Assembly (NCBI GenBank): GCA_002411175.1
Contig: DHRN01000076.1
Coordinates: 500-14,917, forward strand
Length of the DNA stretch: 14,418 nt
Reading direction: 5' to 3'
DNA from: Anaerolineaceae bacterium UBA5311
GTDB lineage: Bacteria > Chloroflexota > Anaerolineae > Anaerolineales > Anaerolineaceae
Shown here: positions 1 to 6,581 of the stretch, piece after piece
Layout of the letters: every line of letters begins with the position of its first letter
How positions within the stretch are numbered: position 1 is the stretch's first letter
Notes under the pieces: generated by a model
Told to the model about the DNA's origin: nothing
Databases searched by the model: none
Seen by the model: the letters and a program-made list of their open reading frames with translations, nothing else
Made by a program: the position numbers and the translations under genes

Positions 1-144
1 CTGGCGCTGATCTTCCTCAATGTTCTCCTGGTTGTTGGGGTGACAGACACTGCCTGTCTGGTTGGAGCAATTTTGGTTTCGATTGTTGTACCGCTGCTGG
101 TAACCTTGGTCGCGAATAAAGTGATAAAACGGGAAGGAAGCTAA
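1..144 (+). CDS. C-terminal fragment of a membrane protein, unknown family
   Basis: Frame 1 is open from the window edge to a TAA at 142-144, giving the last 47 residues of a protein whose start lies outside. The fragment is almost wholly hydrophobic: one short stretch (about residues 1-14), a polar turn with T-D-T, then a helix-length segment (about 20-40) ending in a basic tail, K-V-I-K-R-E-G-S. This fits the last one or two transmembrane helices of an integral membrane protein with a cytoplasmic positive C-terminus. No family motif is visible. The gene converges on the DUF1667 gene, and the REP-like array begins 4 bp after its stop. Confidence 0.6.
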   Translation: MALIFLNVLLVVGVTDTACLVGAILVSIVVPLLVTLVANKVIKREGS

Positions 145-147
145 CTG

Positions 148-308
148 CGGAATGGGACAAGCCGCATTCCCTGCGGAATGATGGTTTTAGCCCGAATGGG
201 TCAAGCCGCATTCCCTACAAACTGCTAGCTTCGCCCGAATGGGGCAAGCCGCATTCCCTACAAACTGCTAGCTTCGCCGGAATGGGGCAAGCCGCATTCC
301 CTACGTAA
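148..308. repeat. Tandem array of four REP-like palindromic units
   Basis: Four direct copies of a 22-bp imperfect palindrome lie at 149-170, 193-214, 236-257 and 279-300, with a 44, 43, 43 bp period. The arms are GGAATG and CATTCC (outer G changed to C in copies 2 and 3), with an inner GG/CC pair and a 5-nt loop. Read on the minus strand, GTAG directly precedes the hairpin in copies 2-4 (GCAG in copy 1), the layout known for REP elements moved by RAYT-type Y1 transposases. The spacer is conserved too, with a small GGC/GCC-type or CTAG motif. The array fills the space between two convergent genes, so it could also fold in both transcripts and mark their 3' ends. A fifth, partial unit continues in register into the neighbouring gene end. 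Confidence 0.8.
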
Positions 309-677
309 TTATGGTTTCGCCGGCATGTCGCGGCTGGCGATGACATCCACTCCCGTTCCGATAACATTAGCGATGATCACGTCTTCGGCTTTGATCGGCG
401 CGATCACTTCAATTGCCCTGATTTTCTCGAGCACTTCCCCAATTTTCCGTTTAGGGATTGAACCTTTGGTGTAAACCGGCAGCAACGGGTGGAAACCGTT
501 GGGCACCCTCACCGTACTTGCAACCATGCGCTGCGGCGCAATCGCTTCCTGGCGTCCATAGATTTCGCCTTTGCGGCAGCGCTGACCTAAAATCTTAACG
601 ACCTCTTCGCCTTCCATGCGTACAATCAGCTTACAGCCCATCGGGCAAGCGGTGCAGATAAAATTCTTTTCTTCCAT
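309..677 (-). CDS. DUF1667 four-cysteine protein of a glycerol-3-phosphate oxidation cluster
   Basis: A 122-residue protein starting at 677 (ATG, GGAGG six bases upstream); a longer reading from 707 would run back into the upstream gene. Cysteines at 8, 11, 15 and 34 (C-x2-C-x3-C, then C-R-K-G) are the hallmark of DUF1667, a family encoded beside FAD glycerol-3-phosphate dehydrogenases in Thermotoga, clostridia and relatives. By position and cysteines it is a plausible metal or Fe-S binding electron-transfer or assembly partner; the function is not established. It follows the oxidoreductase stop by one base, so the genes are surely co-transcribed. The last residues (M-P-A-K-P) and the stop codon lie in a partial copy of the adjacent repeat, so the natural C-terminus has probably been replaced. 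Confidence 0.85.
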   Translation of the reverse strand: MEEKNFICTACPMGCKLIVRMEGEEVVKILGQRCRKGEIYGRQEAIAPQRMVASTVRVPNGFHPLLPVYTKGSIPKRKIGEVLEKIRAIEVIAPIKAEDVIIANVIGTGVDVIASRDMPAKP

Positions 678-678
678 C

Positions 679-1965
679 TTATGCCTCCGATTTCGGGTAA
701 ATATCAACGGTCAATCTGCCAGCTTTTTCAACTTCAGCCGCCATTCTGGGCTTAAGCACAATTGTGACCATTTCACCCGGGCGCACATAACGTTCAGAAC
801 GCCTGACAATACTATTGGTTTCGCCGCGCACTTCCATCCAGACATCTTCTTCGATCGGTCTGGTCACCCGCATTTGCAGGCTGATATCGCCTCGTTCCAA
901 TGCTTTTTTATCCAGTTTGTGCGGGACTATGTAACGAACATTCATTCCAGGAACCAACGGGATATAGCGGGCAGCGCGGTCTTTTTCGGCAAGCGCAAAT
1001 TCAGCAGCGCTCTTCCCAGCTTCTCCACCAGCCATCGATACGTAATCGACCAGATCATAGACATGTACCACATTGCCAGCAGCAAAGATGCCCGGAATGT
1101 TAGTCTGGAAATGCTCGTCCACATAAGGACCACCAGTAACGGGGTCCAGCGCCACACCGGCTTTTTTCGAAAGCTCGTTTTCAGGGATCAAGCCGACCGA
1201 AAGCAGCAGCGTGTCGCATGGGATGATCTCTTCGGTGCCAGGAATATAATTCCATTTGTCATCTACAGCGACTGATTCGATCGCTTCAACGCGGTCTTTC
1301 CCGATAATCTTTTTGATCGTATGCTGGAGTTGTAAAGAGATGTCCCAGTCATCGAGGCATTGCACATAGTTACGGCTCAAGCCAGAAAGGTAAGATTGAA
1401 TCTCGAGCACCCGTTCCACATGCGCGCCCTCAAAAGTCAGGCGGCGAGCCATGATCATACCGATGTCTCCCGAACCGAGAATCACAAAATTATTACCGGG
1501 CATGTAGCCTTCCACGTTAACCCAGCGTTGGGCGGTGCCAGCGGTGAAAACTCCATTGGGACGATAGCCGGGTATGCGCACCTGCGCTCGGGTTCGTTCG
1601 CGGCAGCCCATCGCCAAAACAATCGCGAGGGCATCAACTTCAAGGTAGCCAAAATCGCGGCTGGAGAGGTAAAGTTTGCGCTGCGAGGTCACATCCATGA
1701 CCATCGTGTCGAGCAAAAATTCGACCCCAAGCGAGCGTGCTTCGTTAATATAGCGTTGAGCATATTCCGGACCGGGCAGGTCTTCCTGGAAGGTTTGCAG
1801 CCCAAAACCGTTGTGGATACATTGCAGCAGGATACCGCCGAGTTCAACATCGCGTTCGACCACAAGCACATCATCCGCGCCAGCTTTTTTGGCATCTATC
1901 GCCGCAGCCAGACCACCCGGACCCGCGCCGATTACAACCACGTCATATTGCTTCTTAACCAACAT
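679..1965 (-). CDS. FAD/NAD-dependent oxidoreductase, second component of the glycerol-3-phosphate dehydrogenase cluster
   Basis: A 428-residue pyridine-nucleotide-disulfide type oxidoreductase. The start at 1965 (M-L-V-K-K) is supported by GGAGG six bases upstream and by the FAD-binding G-A-G-P-G-G motif at residues 13-18; longer readings add sequence unlike the family. A second dinucleotide-binding motif (G-S-G-D-I-G) lies mid-protein and G-I-F-A-A-G-N near residue 315 completes the FAD site. Cys49 in G-G-I-L-L-Q-C-I-H-N-G-F-G resembles this subfamily; no classical C-x4-C redox disulfide is seen. The last ~90 residues form an extra domain. The gene overlaps the upstream dehydrogenase by 11 bp and is followed at once by DUF1667. 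Likely role: passing electrons from glycerol-3-phosphate oxidation to NAD or another acceptor (inference). It occupies a GlpB-like position but is not a confident GlpB orthologue. Confidence 0.85.
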   Translation of the reverse strand: MLVKKQYDVVVIGAGPGGLAAAIDAKKAGADDVLVVERDVELGGILLQCIHNGFGLQTFQEDLPGPEYAQRYINEARSLGVEFLLDTMVMDVTSQRKLYLSSRDFGYLEVDALAIVLAMGCRERTRAQVRIPGYRPNGVFTAGTAQRWVNVEGYMPGNNFVILGSGDIGMIMARRLTFEGAHVERVLEIQSYLSGLSRNYVQCLDDWDISLQLQHTIKKIIGKDRVEAIESVAVDDKWNYIPGTEEIIPCDTLLLSVGLIPENELSKKAGVALDPVTGGPYVDEHFQTNIPGIFAAGNVVHVYDLVDYVSMAGGEAGKSAAEFALAEKDRAARYIPLVPGMNVRYIVPHKLDKKALERGDISLQMRVTRPIEEDVWMEVRGETNSIVRRSERYVRPGEMVTIVLKPRMAAEVEKAGRLTVDIYPKSEA

Positions 1966-3451
1966 CGGCAACCTCCACATCCTTGGTAGTCCGGTAAAGA
2001 TATTCAGAGCCTTCGCCACGCTTAGTGATGTCAAAAACCGAAACACCAAGCTCGCGCGCCATGATTGCAACCACCCTGGTCATGTCAAAGCCAGCCTGGC
2101 AGCGACCAGTGCCCAACCAGGTGCGTCGCTTTATGGCGTCGTAAGTCAGAGAAGGCACCGGCGCATGCATTTCGGCAATGATTTCGCCTTCGGTTACATT
2201 TTCGCAGCGGCAGATCACGCGAGCATAGCGGGGGTCAACATCGCACAAGAGCTTGCGTTCCTGGTGGGTCATCCTGGCATAACGGGGACGACCTGGGCGG
2301 ATGGGGTCCCACGTCTTTTTGGCAACAAACGTTTCGCCGGCATCTTTCAACAGGTCAACCACCATCTCAGCAATAGCCGGGGCTGAAGTGAGCCCGGGCG
2401 ATTCGATCCCTCCGAGGTTGACGAAGCCCTGGACAGTTGCGGGTATCTCGATCACATAATCGTTGTTGTAATTGAGCCCAGGTGTCCAGGCAGGTCCGTT
2501 ACCCATTGGGCGTAAGCCGGCAAAGTTGGCAATCGAGTGGCGCAAATCGAGGGTCGGAATCAGTTTCCTGGCGCCGTCGAGCAGTTCATCCATGCCTTCT
2601 TTGGTTAGTGATGTATCTTCCTTATCGTCGATGACATTCGCGTTGGGACCAACGATGGTGTTTTCATGCAAGGTGCCGGTTACCAGAATTCCTTTACCAC
2701 GGCTGGATGGAACCGGGAAAAGCACATTATGGATCTGGACTTCGGCACGATCAAAGATAAAATATTCGCCCTTGCGAGGTTTAATGAAAAACTCAGGGCG
2801 CACGCCAGCTTTGTGCATAACATCATCAGAATAGATGCCGGCAGAGTTGATCACCCAGCGGGCGAAGAAGTCGCCACGATTGGTTTTCACACCGATCACC
2901 CGGGTGCCTTCCCAGATAAAGTTTTCGAAAGCTGTGTTGAGCATGACCGTCGCGCCGTTGATGACCGCGCTTTCCGCTGCCGCGACAGTGACCTGGAAGG
3001 GGTCACAAATGCCGCCGGTGGTTGCCCACAACGCTCCGCTGACTTCAGGGTTTATATCTCGCTCCCTTGAGCGCATTTCGGCTCCGTCGATCATCAGCAT
3101 GCCCGGCACACCGTTTTGAACACCCTGCTTCATCAATCGTTCCACCAGCGGAAGTTCTTCTTCACCAACCGCGACCACATAGTCACCTCTGCGTTCGAAG
3201 GGGAAATTTAGTTCACCTGCCAGCTGGTCCCACATTGGATTCGCCCTGACGTTCATTAATGCTTTAAGCGAACCGGGTAAAGGGTCGTATCCCGCATGGA
3301 CAATGGCAGTATTTGCCGAAGAACAACCCATGCCGAGATCAGGTTCTTTTTCGATTAGCAAGAGACTGCCCTCGTAACGGGAAAGCCAGCGGGCGATCAT
3401 TGCGCCGACTACGCCTCCCCCGATAACGATATAATCGTATTTTTCCTGCAC
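1955..3451 (-). CDS. glpA: FAD-dependent glycerol-3-phosphate dehydrogenase (GlpA-like) with BFD-like [2Fe-2S] domain
   Basis: A DAO-family flavoprotein expected to oxidise sn-glycerol-3-phosphate to dihydroxyacetone phosphate. The N-terminus has the FAD motif G-G-G-V-V-G followed by I-E-K-E; the middle has the DAO substrate-domain pattern, including a G-L-R-P segment. The C-terminal ~90 residues are a BFD-like domain with C-R-C (2204-2212) and a third cysteine 34 residues later in G-R-C-Q-A-G-F. The expected fourth cysteine is aspartate (codon 2084-2086), so the cluster may have an Asp ligand or be weakened. Start: GTG at 3451 has GGAGG five bases upstream and gives 498 residues; an in-frame ATG at 3461-3463 (502 residues) lacks a good site. 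First gene of a three-gene minus-strand operon, divergent from glpF. It could act on another 2-hydroxy acid, but the glycerol neighbours argue against that. Confidence 0.85.
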   Translation of the reverse strand: MQEKYDYIVIGGGVVGAMIARWLSRYEGSLLLIEKEPDLGMGCSSANTAIVHAGYDPLPGSLKALMNVRANPMWDQLAGELNFPFERRGDYVVAVGEEELPLVERLMKQGVQNGVPGMLMIDGAEMRSRERDINPEVSGALWATTGGICDPFQVTVAAAESAVINGATVMLNTAFENFIWEGTRVIGVKTNRGDFFARWVINSAGIYSDDVMHKAGVRPEFFIKPRKGEYFIFDRAEVQIHNVLFPVPSSRGKGILVTGTLHENTIVGPNANVIDDKEDTSLTKEGMDELLDGARKLIPTLDLRHSIANFAGLRPMGNGPAWTPGLNYNNDYVIEIPATVQGFVNLGGIESPGLTSAPAIAEMVVDLLKDAGETFVAKKTWDPIRPGRPRYARMTHQERKLLCDVDPRYARVICRCENVTEGEIIAEMHAPVPSLTYDAIKRRTWLGTGRCQAGFDMTRVVAIMARELGVSVFDITKRGEGSEYLYRTTKDVEVADVG

Positions 3452-3456
3452 ACTTG

Positions 3457-3461
3457 CCTCC
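3457..3461 (-). promoter_or_regulatory. Ribosome binding site favouring a GTG start for the glpA-like gene
   Basis: GGAGG reads at 3461-3457 on the minus strand, five bases before GTG at 3451-3449. The next two genes of the operon use the same GGAGG at six bases from their ATG. The upstream in-frame ATG at 3463 overlaps this GGAGG and has only A-rich sequence before it. Both starts keep the FAD motif, so the choice changes only four residues. Confidence 0.6.
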
Positions 3462-3463
3462 AT

Positions 3464-3977
3464 CTGTTTTAGTTGGTTTGGAAAGAAAAATTGGTTCGCA
3501 GTGTACGTGCATGTCCTGGTGATCTGGTGTCTGGAGAGTGCTTCCAGGGCATGCTTACTTATACAAATTTTGACCAAATTCTCATTCCTGAAGTATTATA
3601 CTACCTGGCGCAAGTTTTCGTTTTTAAGACAGATAATTTGTTAAAATCTGTGAAAATTTCCGCAGCGTATCAATAATGTGTTATAGTTATGGTAGAAATT
3701 TGCGGCGATTAGTTCGCTGAAAATTCATCACAATTTTGTGTTCAAATCAAGTTTGAGGGAGTTTGGAGACGGGTTTGTTTAGACATATGCAGGCGCAGCT
3801 GTCAGTTGGAAAGGTTTGTTCAGGCAAATCTTTGGGACAGTTGCGTTTTTTTTATTATCCCGGCAATTATTCAAGAATGAATATTGGAAAGTGAGGAGCC
3901 TATCGATCGTATAAACTGTTGATTTCCGTTCAGCTAAGTTATATTTATTTTCAGACAAATTAAAAGGAGAAATATTC
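3464..3977. promoter_or_regulatory. Divergent control region between the glpA-like operon and glpF
   Basis: About 510 bp without a credible gene. It must hold promoters for both glycerol operons. On the minus strand TATAAT lies at 3600-3595 with no good -35 element, which could mean an activator is needed. On the plus side TTGATT at 3919-3924 with an A/T-rich segment near 3940-3947 is only a weak candidate. Dyads stand out: arms CACAA/TTGTG at 3729-3740, TCAAA/TTTGA at 3743-3755, and a 9-bp-arm palindrome at 3810-3833. The region 3590-3780 is AT-rich, as expected for promoter DNA. The long distance to glpF would leave room for a leader, but no intrinsic terminator with a T-run after a stem was found in it. 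Confidence 0.5.
3810..3833. promoter_or_regulatory. Candidate operator or leader hairpin upstream of glpF
   Basis: Arms AAAGGTTTG (3810-3818) and CAAATCTTT (3825-3833) are complementary over nine positions with one mismatch that is a G-U pair in RNA; the spacer is TTCAGG. CAGTTG flanks it on both sides as a direct repeat (3803-3808 and 3837-3842). The position about 145 bp before glpF fits an operator for a glycerol regulator or a leader hairpin. No regulator gene for it lies in the window. Confidence 0.35.
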
Positions 3978-4769
3978 ATGGAAAATCGAACAATGAAAGA
4001 GTTTATTGGCGAAGTCTTTGGCACCTTCATCCTGATTCTGCTCGGTGATGGTGTTGTCGCCAACGTTGGTCTGGCACCTCGCGTTGCCGGTACCGCTTAT
4101 AACTGGAACACCATTACCATTGGCTGGGCTTTCGCAGTCATCATTGCGGTCTACGTCTCTGGCGGTATTTCCGGTGCGCATCTGAATCCTGCTGTAACCC
4201 TGGGTCTGGCTGTCCGACGCGGCTTCCCCTGGAAAAAAGTTGTTCCCTTCTGGGTTGCTCAGTTCATCGGTGCCTTCCTTGGTGCTGCTGCTGTTTACTT
4301 TATTTATCGTGATGGTCTCGTGGCTGCCGGAATGCCCAATGTGTGGTCTACCGGACCGGGTTCAATTTTCGGACAAAGTTGGTGGGGCGCGGAGAGCTCT
4401 GGTGCAACTGGCGCTTACAGCATGCTGACAGCTTCAATCGCTGAATTGTTTGGCACCTTTATCCTGATCTGGGGTATTGCTGCCAGCGGCGATCTGAAGA
4501 ACAATGGTCTCAAAGACAATCTCGGCGCGTTCATCGTCGGTTTTGCTGTGCTGGCTGTTGGTCTCTCGCTGGGTGGTCCCTCTGGCTACTCCATCAACCC
4601 CGCTCGTGACCTTGGTCCCCGTGTCTTGGGCGCCATTGTTGGAACACAAGGGTTGTTTGAAGGTATTTACTGGTTAATCGTTCCGGTTCTGGTTCCATTA
4701 ATTGCTGGTCCTATTGGTTTCTGGCTGTATGACGTCCTCGTGACCAAGAACCTGCCCAAGAGAGATTAA
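3978..4769 (+). CDS. glpF: Glycerol uptake facilitator, aquaglyceroporin
   Basis: A 263-residue MIP-family channel that lets glycerol cross the cytoplasmic membrane by facilitated diffusion. Both half-helix NPA motifs are intact (N-P-A at 70-72 in H-L-N-P-A-V-T and at 207-209 in S-I-N-P-A-R-D-L-G-P-R). The Asp after N-P-A-R in loop E marks glycerol channels rather than water channels. Trp50 and Arg210 match the E. coli GlpF selectivity filter (Trp48, Arg206); Tyr204 stands where E. coli has Phe200. Six hydrophobic segments are readable. AGGAG lies eight bases before the ATG; an internal ATG at codon 6 is possible but has no better site. First gene of the plus-strand operon, so glycerol entry is made together with the kinases that trap it. 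Confidence 0.95.
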   Translation: MENRTMKEFIGEVFGTFILILLGDGVVANVGLAPRVAGTAYNWNTITIGWAFAVIIAVYVSGGISGAHLNPAVTLGLAVRRGFPWKKVVPFWVAQFIGAFLGAAAVYFIYRDGLVAAGMPNVWSTGPGSIFGQSWWGAESSGATGAYSMLTASIAELFGTFILIWGIAASGDLKNNGLKDNLGAFIVGFAVLAVGLSLGGPSGYSINPARDLGPRVLGAIVGTQGLFEGIYWLIVPVLVPLIAGPIGFWLYDVLVTKNLPKRD

Positions 4770-4851
4770 TAATTTTACGACCACGCATGACCGCGAACAC
4801 ACAAAGCTTGGTCAAGGCTAAGTCGTACCAAGTAGAAAAGGAGACAAATCT

Positions 4852-5853
4852 ATGAAAAAATTGATCAATGATCCTGAAGATGTTGTGAAAGAAGAACTCC
4901 AGGGAATCGAACTGGCTCATCCCGACCTTGTAAAGGTGTTTTATGACCCCGATTACATCGTTCGCGCGGATGCTCCCATTAAGGGAAAAGTTGCGCTTGT
5001 CTCCGGTGGAGGCAGCGGTCATGAACCCATGCATGGTGGTTTTGTCGGCAAAGGCATGTTAGACGCAGCCTGCCCGGGCGCGGTCTTCACCAGCCCGACT
5101 CCAGACCAGATGCTCGAAGCCACCAAGGCTGTCGACGGTGGCGCTGGCGTTCTGCATATCGTTAAAAACTACACTGGCGACGTGATGAACTTTGAAATGG
5201 CTGCCGATATGGCACGTGAGGAAGGTATTGAAGTCGAATCGGTGCTGGTTGATGACGATGTCGCTGTCGAAGACAGCACCTGGACTGCAGGACGACGTGG
5301 TGTTGGTCTGACCGTACTGATGGAAAAAATCGTTGGCGCTGCCGCTGAAGAAGGGCGTTCCTTGAAGGAATGTGCCGACTTGGCGCGCAAGATCGATGAA
5401 CAGGGTCGCAGCATGGGTATGGCGCTGACTTCTTGTGTTGTGCCTCATGTTGGCAAGCCCTCATTTGACCTGCCGGAAGACGAAATGGAAATCGGTATTG
5501 GTATTCACGGCGAACCTGGTCGTCATCGCATCAAGATTGAACCCGCGGATAAAATTACAGAAATGTTAATTAATCCTGTGGTGGAAGATCTTCCTTTCAA
5601 GGAAGGCGATGAAGTCCTGTTGTTCGTAAACAGCATGGGCGGCACTCCCCTGATTGAGCTCTACATTGTTTATAGAAAAGCAGTGGAATTGCTCGAAGCC
5701 AAGGGCATTAAGGTCGTCCGAAACCTTATCGGACCTTACATCACCAGCCTCGAGATGGCTGGGACATCCATAACGCTTCTGAAAATGGACGAGGATATGA
5801 AGAAACTCTGGGATGCGCCGGTCAAAACCGCCGGAATGCGCTGGGGTATATAG
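4852..5853 (+). CDS. dhaK: Dihydroxyacetone kinase, substrate-binding subunit DhaK
   Basis: A 333-residue DhaK of the PEP-dependent dihydroxyacetone kinase. The subunit binds dihydroxyacetone covalently through a histidine and receives phosphate from DhaL. The residues needed are all visible: G-G-G-S-G-H-E-P at 52-59 with His57, Asp110 in N-Y-T-G-D, and His219 in G-I-G-I-H-G-E-P-G, matching E. coli His56, Asp109 and His218. Length is normal for a stand-alone PTS-type subunit; the ATP-type enzyme would continue into a fused L domain, which is absent. AAAAGGAG lies upstream of the ATG, 82 bp after glpF. A perfect 14-bp hairpin follows the stop before dhaL. A DhaQ-like coactivator is unlikely because catalytic residues are kept. 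Confidence 0.95.
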   Translation: MKKLINDPEDVVKEELQGIELAHPDLVKVFYDPDYIVRADAPIKGKVALVSGGGSGHEPMHGGFVGKGMLDAACPGAVFTSPTPDQMLEATKAVDGGAGVLHIVKNYTGDVMNFEMAADMAREEGIEVESVLVDDDVAVEDSTWTAGRRGVGLTVLMEKIVGAAAEEGRSLKECADLARKIDEQGRSMGMALTSCVVPHVGKPSFDLPEDEMEIGIGIHGEPGRHRIKIEPADKITEMLINPVVEDLPFKEGDEVLLFVNSMGGTPLIELYIVYRKAVELLEAKGIKVVRNLIGPYITSLEMAGTSITLLKMDEDMKKLWDAPVKTAGMRWGI

Positions 5854-5863
5854 TATGACTGAA

Positions 5864-5894
5864 ACGCTACTGGAGTTCAAAACTCCAGTAGCGT
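5864..5894 (+). other. Perfect 14-bp stem-loop between dhaK and dhaL
   Basis: Arms ACGCTACTGGAGTT (5864-5877) and AACTCCAGTAGCGT (5881-5894) are exactly complementary around a CAA loop. It starts 10 bp after the dhaK stop and ends six bases before the GAGG of dhaL. No T-run follows, so it is not a standard intrinsic terminator for the + strand. It may protect the upstream glpF-dhaK message, mark a processing site, or reduce translation of dhaL. Confidence 0.85.
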
Positions 5895-5909
5895 CTTAAA
5901 GAGGCAAAT

Positions 5910-6545
5910 GTGGCGATTAAAAAAGATGACGTATTGAATTGGGTTAGGGATTATGCCCAGGTGATCGAGGAAAATTTCGAAATGTTGACCGACCTCGATC
6001 GCGAAATTGGAGATGCTGACCATGGCGCTAATATGAGGCGAGGCTTCAAAGCCGTACTCGAAAAACTGCCCTCCGTTGAAGATAAAGATATCGGAGCGAT
6101 TTTGAAGAGTGTGGGCATGACGCTTCTGTCAAAGGTGGGCGGGGCTGCTGGTCCGCTGTATTCCACCCTGTTTATGAAAGCCGGCACGACGATTGGCGCA
6201 AAAACAGAAATGGAATTAAGCGATTGGGCTCAAGCTCTCGAAGCAGGCACTGCGGGTATTGCCGCCCTTGGAAAAGCCCAGCCAAACGACAAAACCATGC
6301 TGGATGCGTTGTATCCCGCAATCAACGCGTTGAATTCCGCGATGGAAAATGGGGCATCCACTGGACAAGCTTTGCAAAAGTCCGCTGAAGGTGCCCGCGA
6401 AGGCATGCTGGCGACGATTCCCCTGATTGCACACAAAGGACGCGCAAGCTACCTGGGCGAACGCAGCGCCGGACATCAGGACCCTGGTGCGACCTCAACC
6501 TATTTACTCATTAAATCAGCCGCTGAAACCTGGGCAGACTGTTAA
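5910..6545 (+). CDS. dhaL: Dihydroxyacetone kinase, nucleotide-binding subunit DhaL
   Basis: A 211-residue DhaL subunit, which in PTS-type enzymes holds ADP permanently and passes phosphate from DhaM to dihydroxyacetone on DhaK. The Mg-binding aspartates are in place at Asp30, Asp35 and Asp37 (L-D-R-E-I-G-D-A-D-H-G), followed by G-G-A-A-G-P-L-Y-S and near the end by G-E-R-S-A-G-H-Q-D-P-G-A-T-S-T, a family signature. The start is GTG at 5910 with GAGG five bases upstream; an overlapping ATG at 5908 is out of frame and stops after nine codons, so it could compete for initiation. The strong hairpin just upstream may tune expression against dhaK. A 6-bp-arm hairpin (6535-6551) spans the stop codon. 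Confidence 0.95.
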   Translation: MAIKKDDVLNWVRDYAQVIEENFEMLTDLDREIGDADHGANMRRGFKAVLEKLPSVEDKDIGAILKSVGMTLLSKVGGAAGPLYSTLFMKAGTTIGAKTEMELSDWAQALEAGTAGIAALGKAQPNDKTMLDALYPAINALNSAMENGASTGQALQKSAEGAREGMLATIPLIAHKGRASYLGERSAGHQDPGATSTYLLIKSAAETWADC

Positions 6546-6551
6546 AGTCTG
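6535..6551 (+). other. Small inverted repeat spanning the dhaL stop codon
   Basis: Arms CAGACT (6535-6540) and AGTCTG (6546-6551) surround GTTAA, which includes the TAA stop of dhaL. There is no following T-run. It lies about 15 bases before the ribosome site of glpK and may be a second processing or stability element; chance occurrence is possible. Confidence 0.3.
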
Positions 6552-6581
6552 AAATTTAATCAAAATTAAAAGGAGAAAATT

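Noticed and set aside
148..308. The 43-bp tandem array as a CRISPR locus
   Set aside because: The whole period is conserved, including the part between palindromes, so there are no unique spacers, and no cas gene is nearby.
616..2386. Long plus-strand open frames opposite the dehydrogenase genes
   Set aside because: They are shadows of clearly conserved minus-strand flavoprotein genes with intact motifs.
4807..4832. CTTGGT/ACCAAG inverted repeat in the glpF-dhaK gap
   Set aside because: Arms are only six bases with a 14-nt loop and no supporting context; chance is likely.
5864..5894. dhaK-dhaL stem-loop as an intrinsic terminator
   Set aside because: No T-run follows the stem on the plus strand, and dhaL, needed with dhaK, lies directly downstream.
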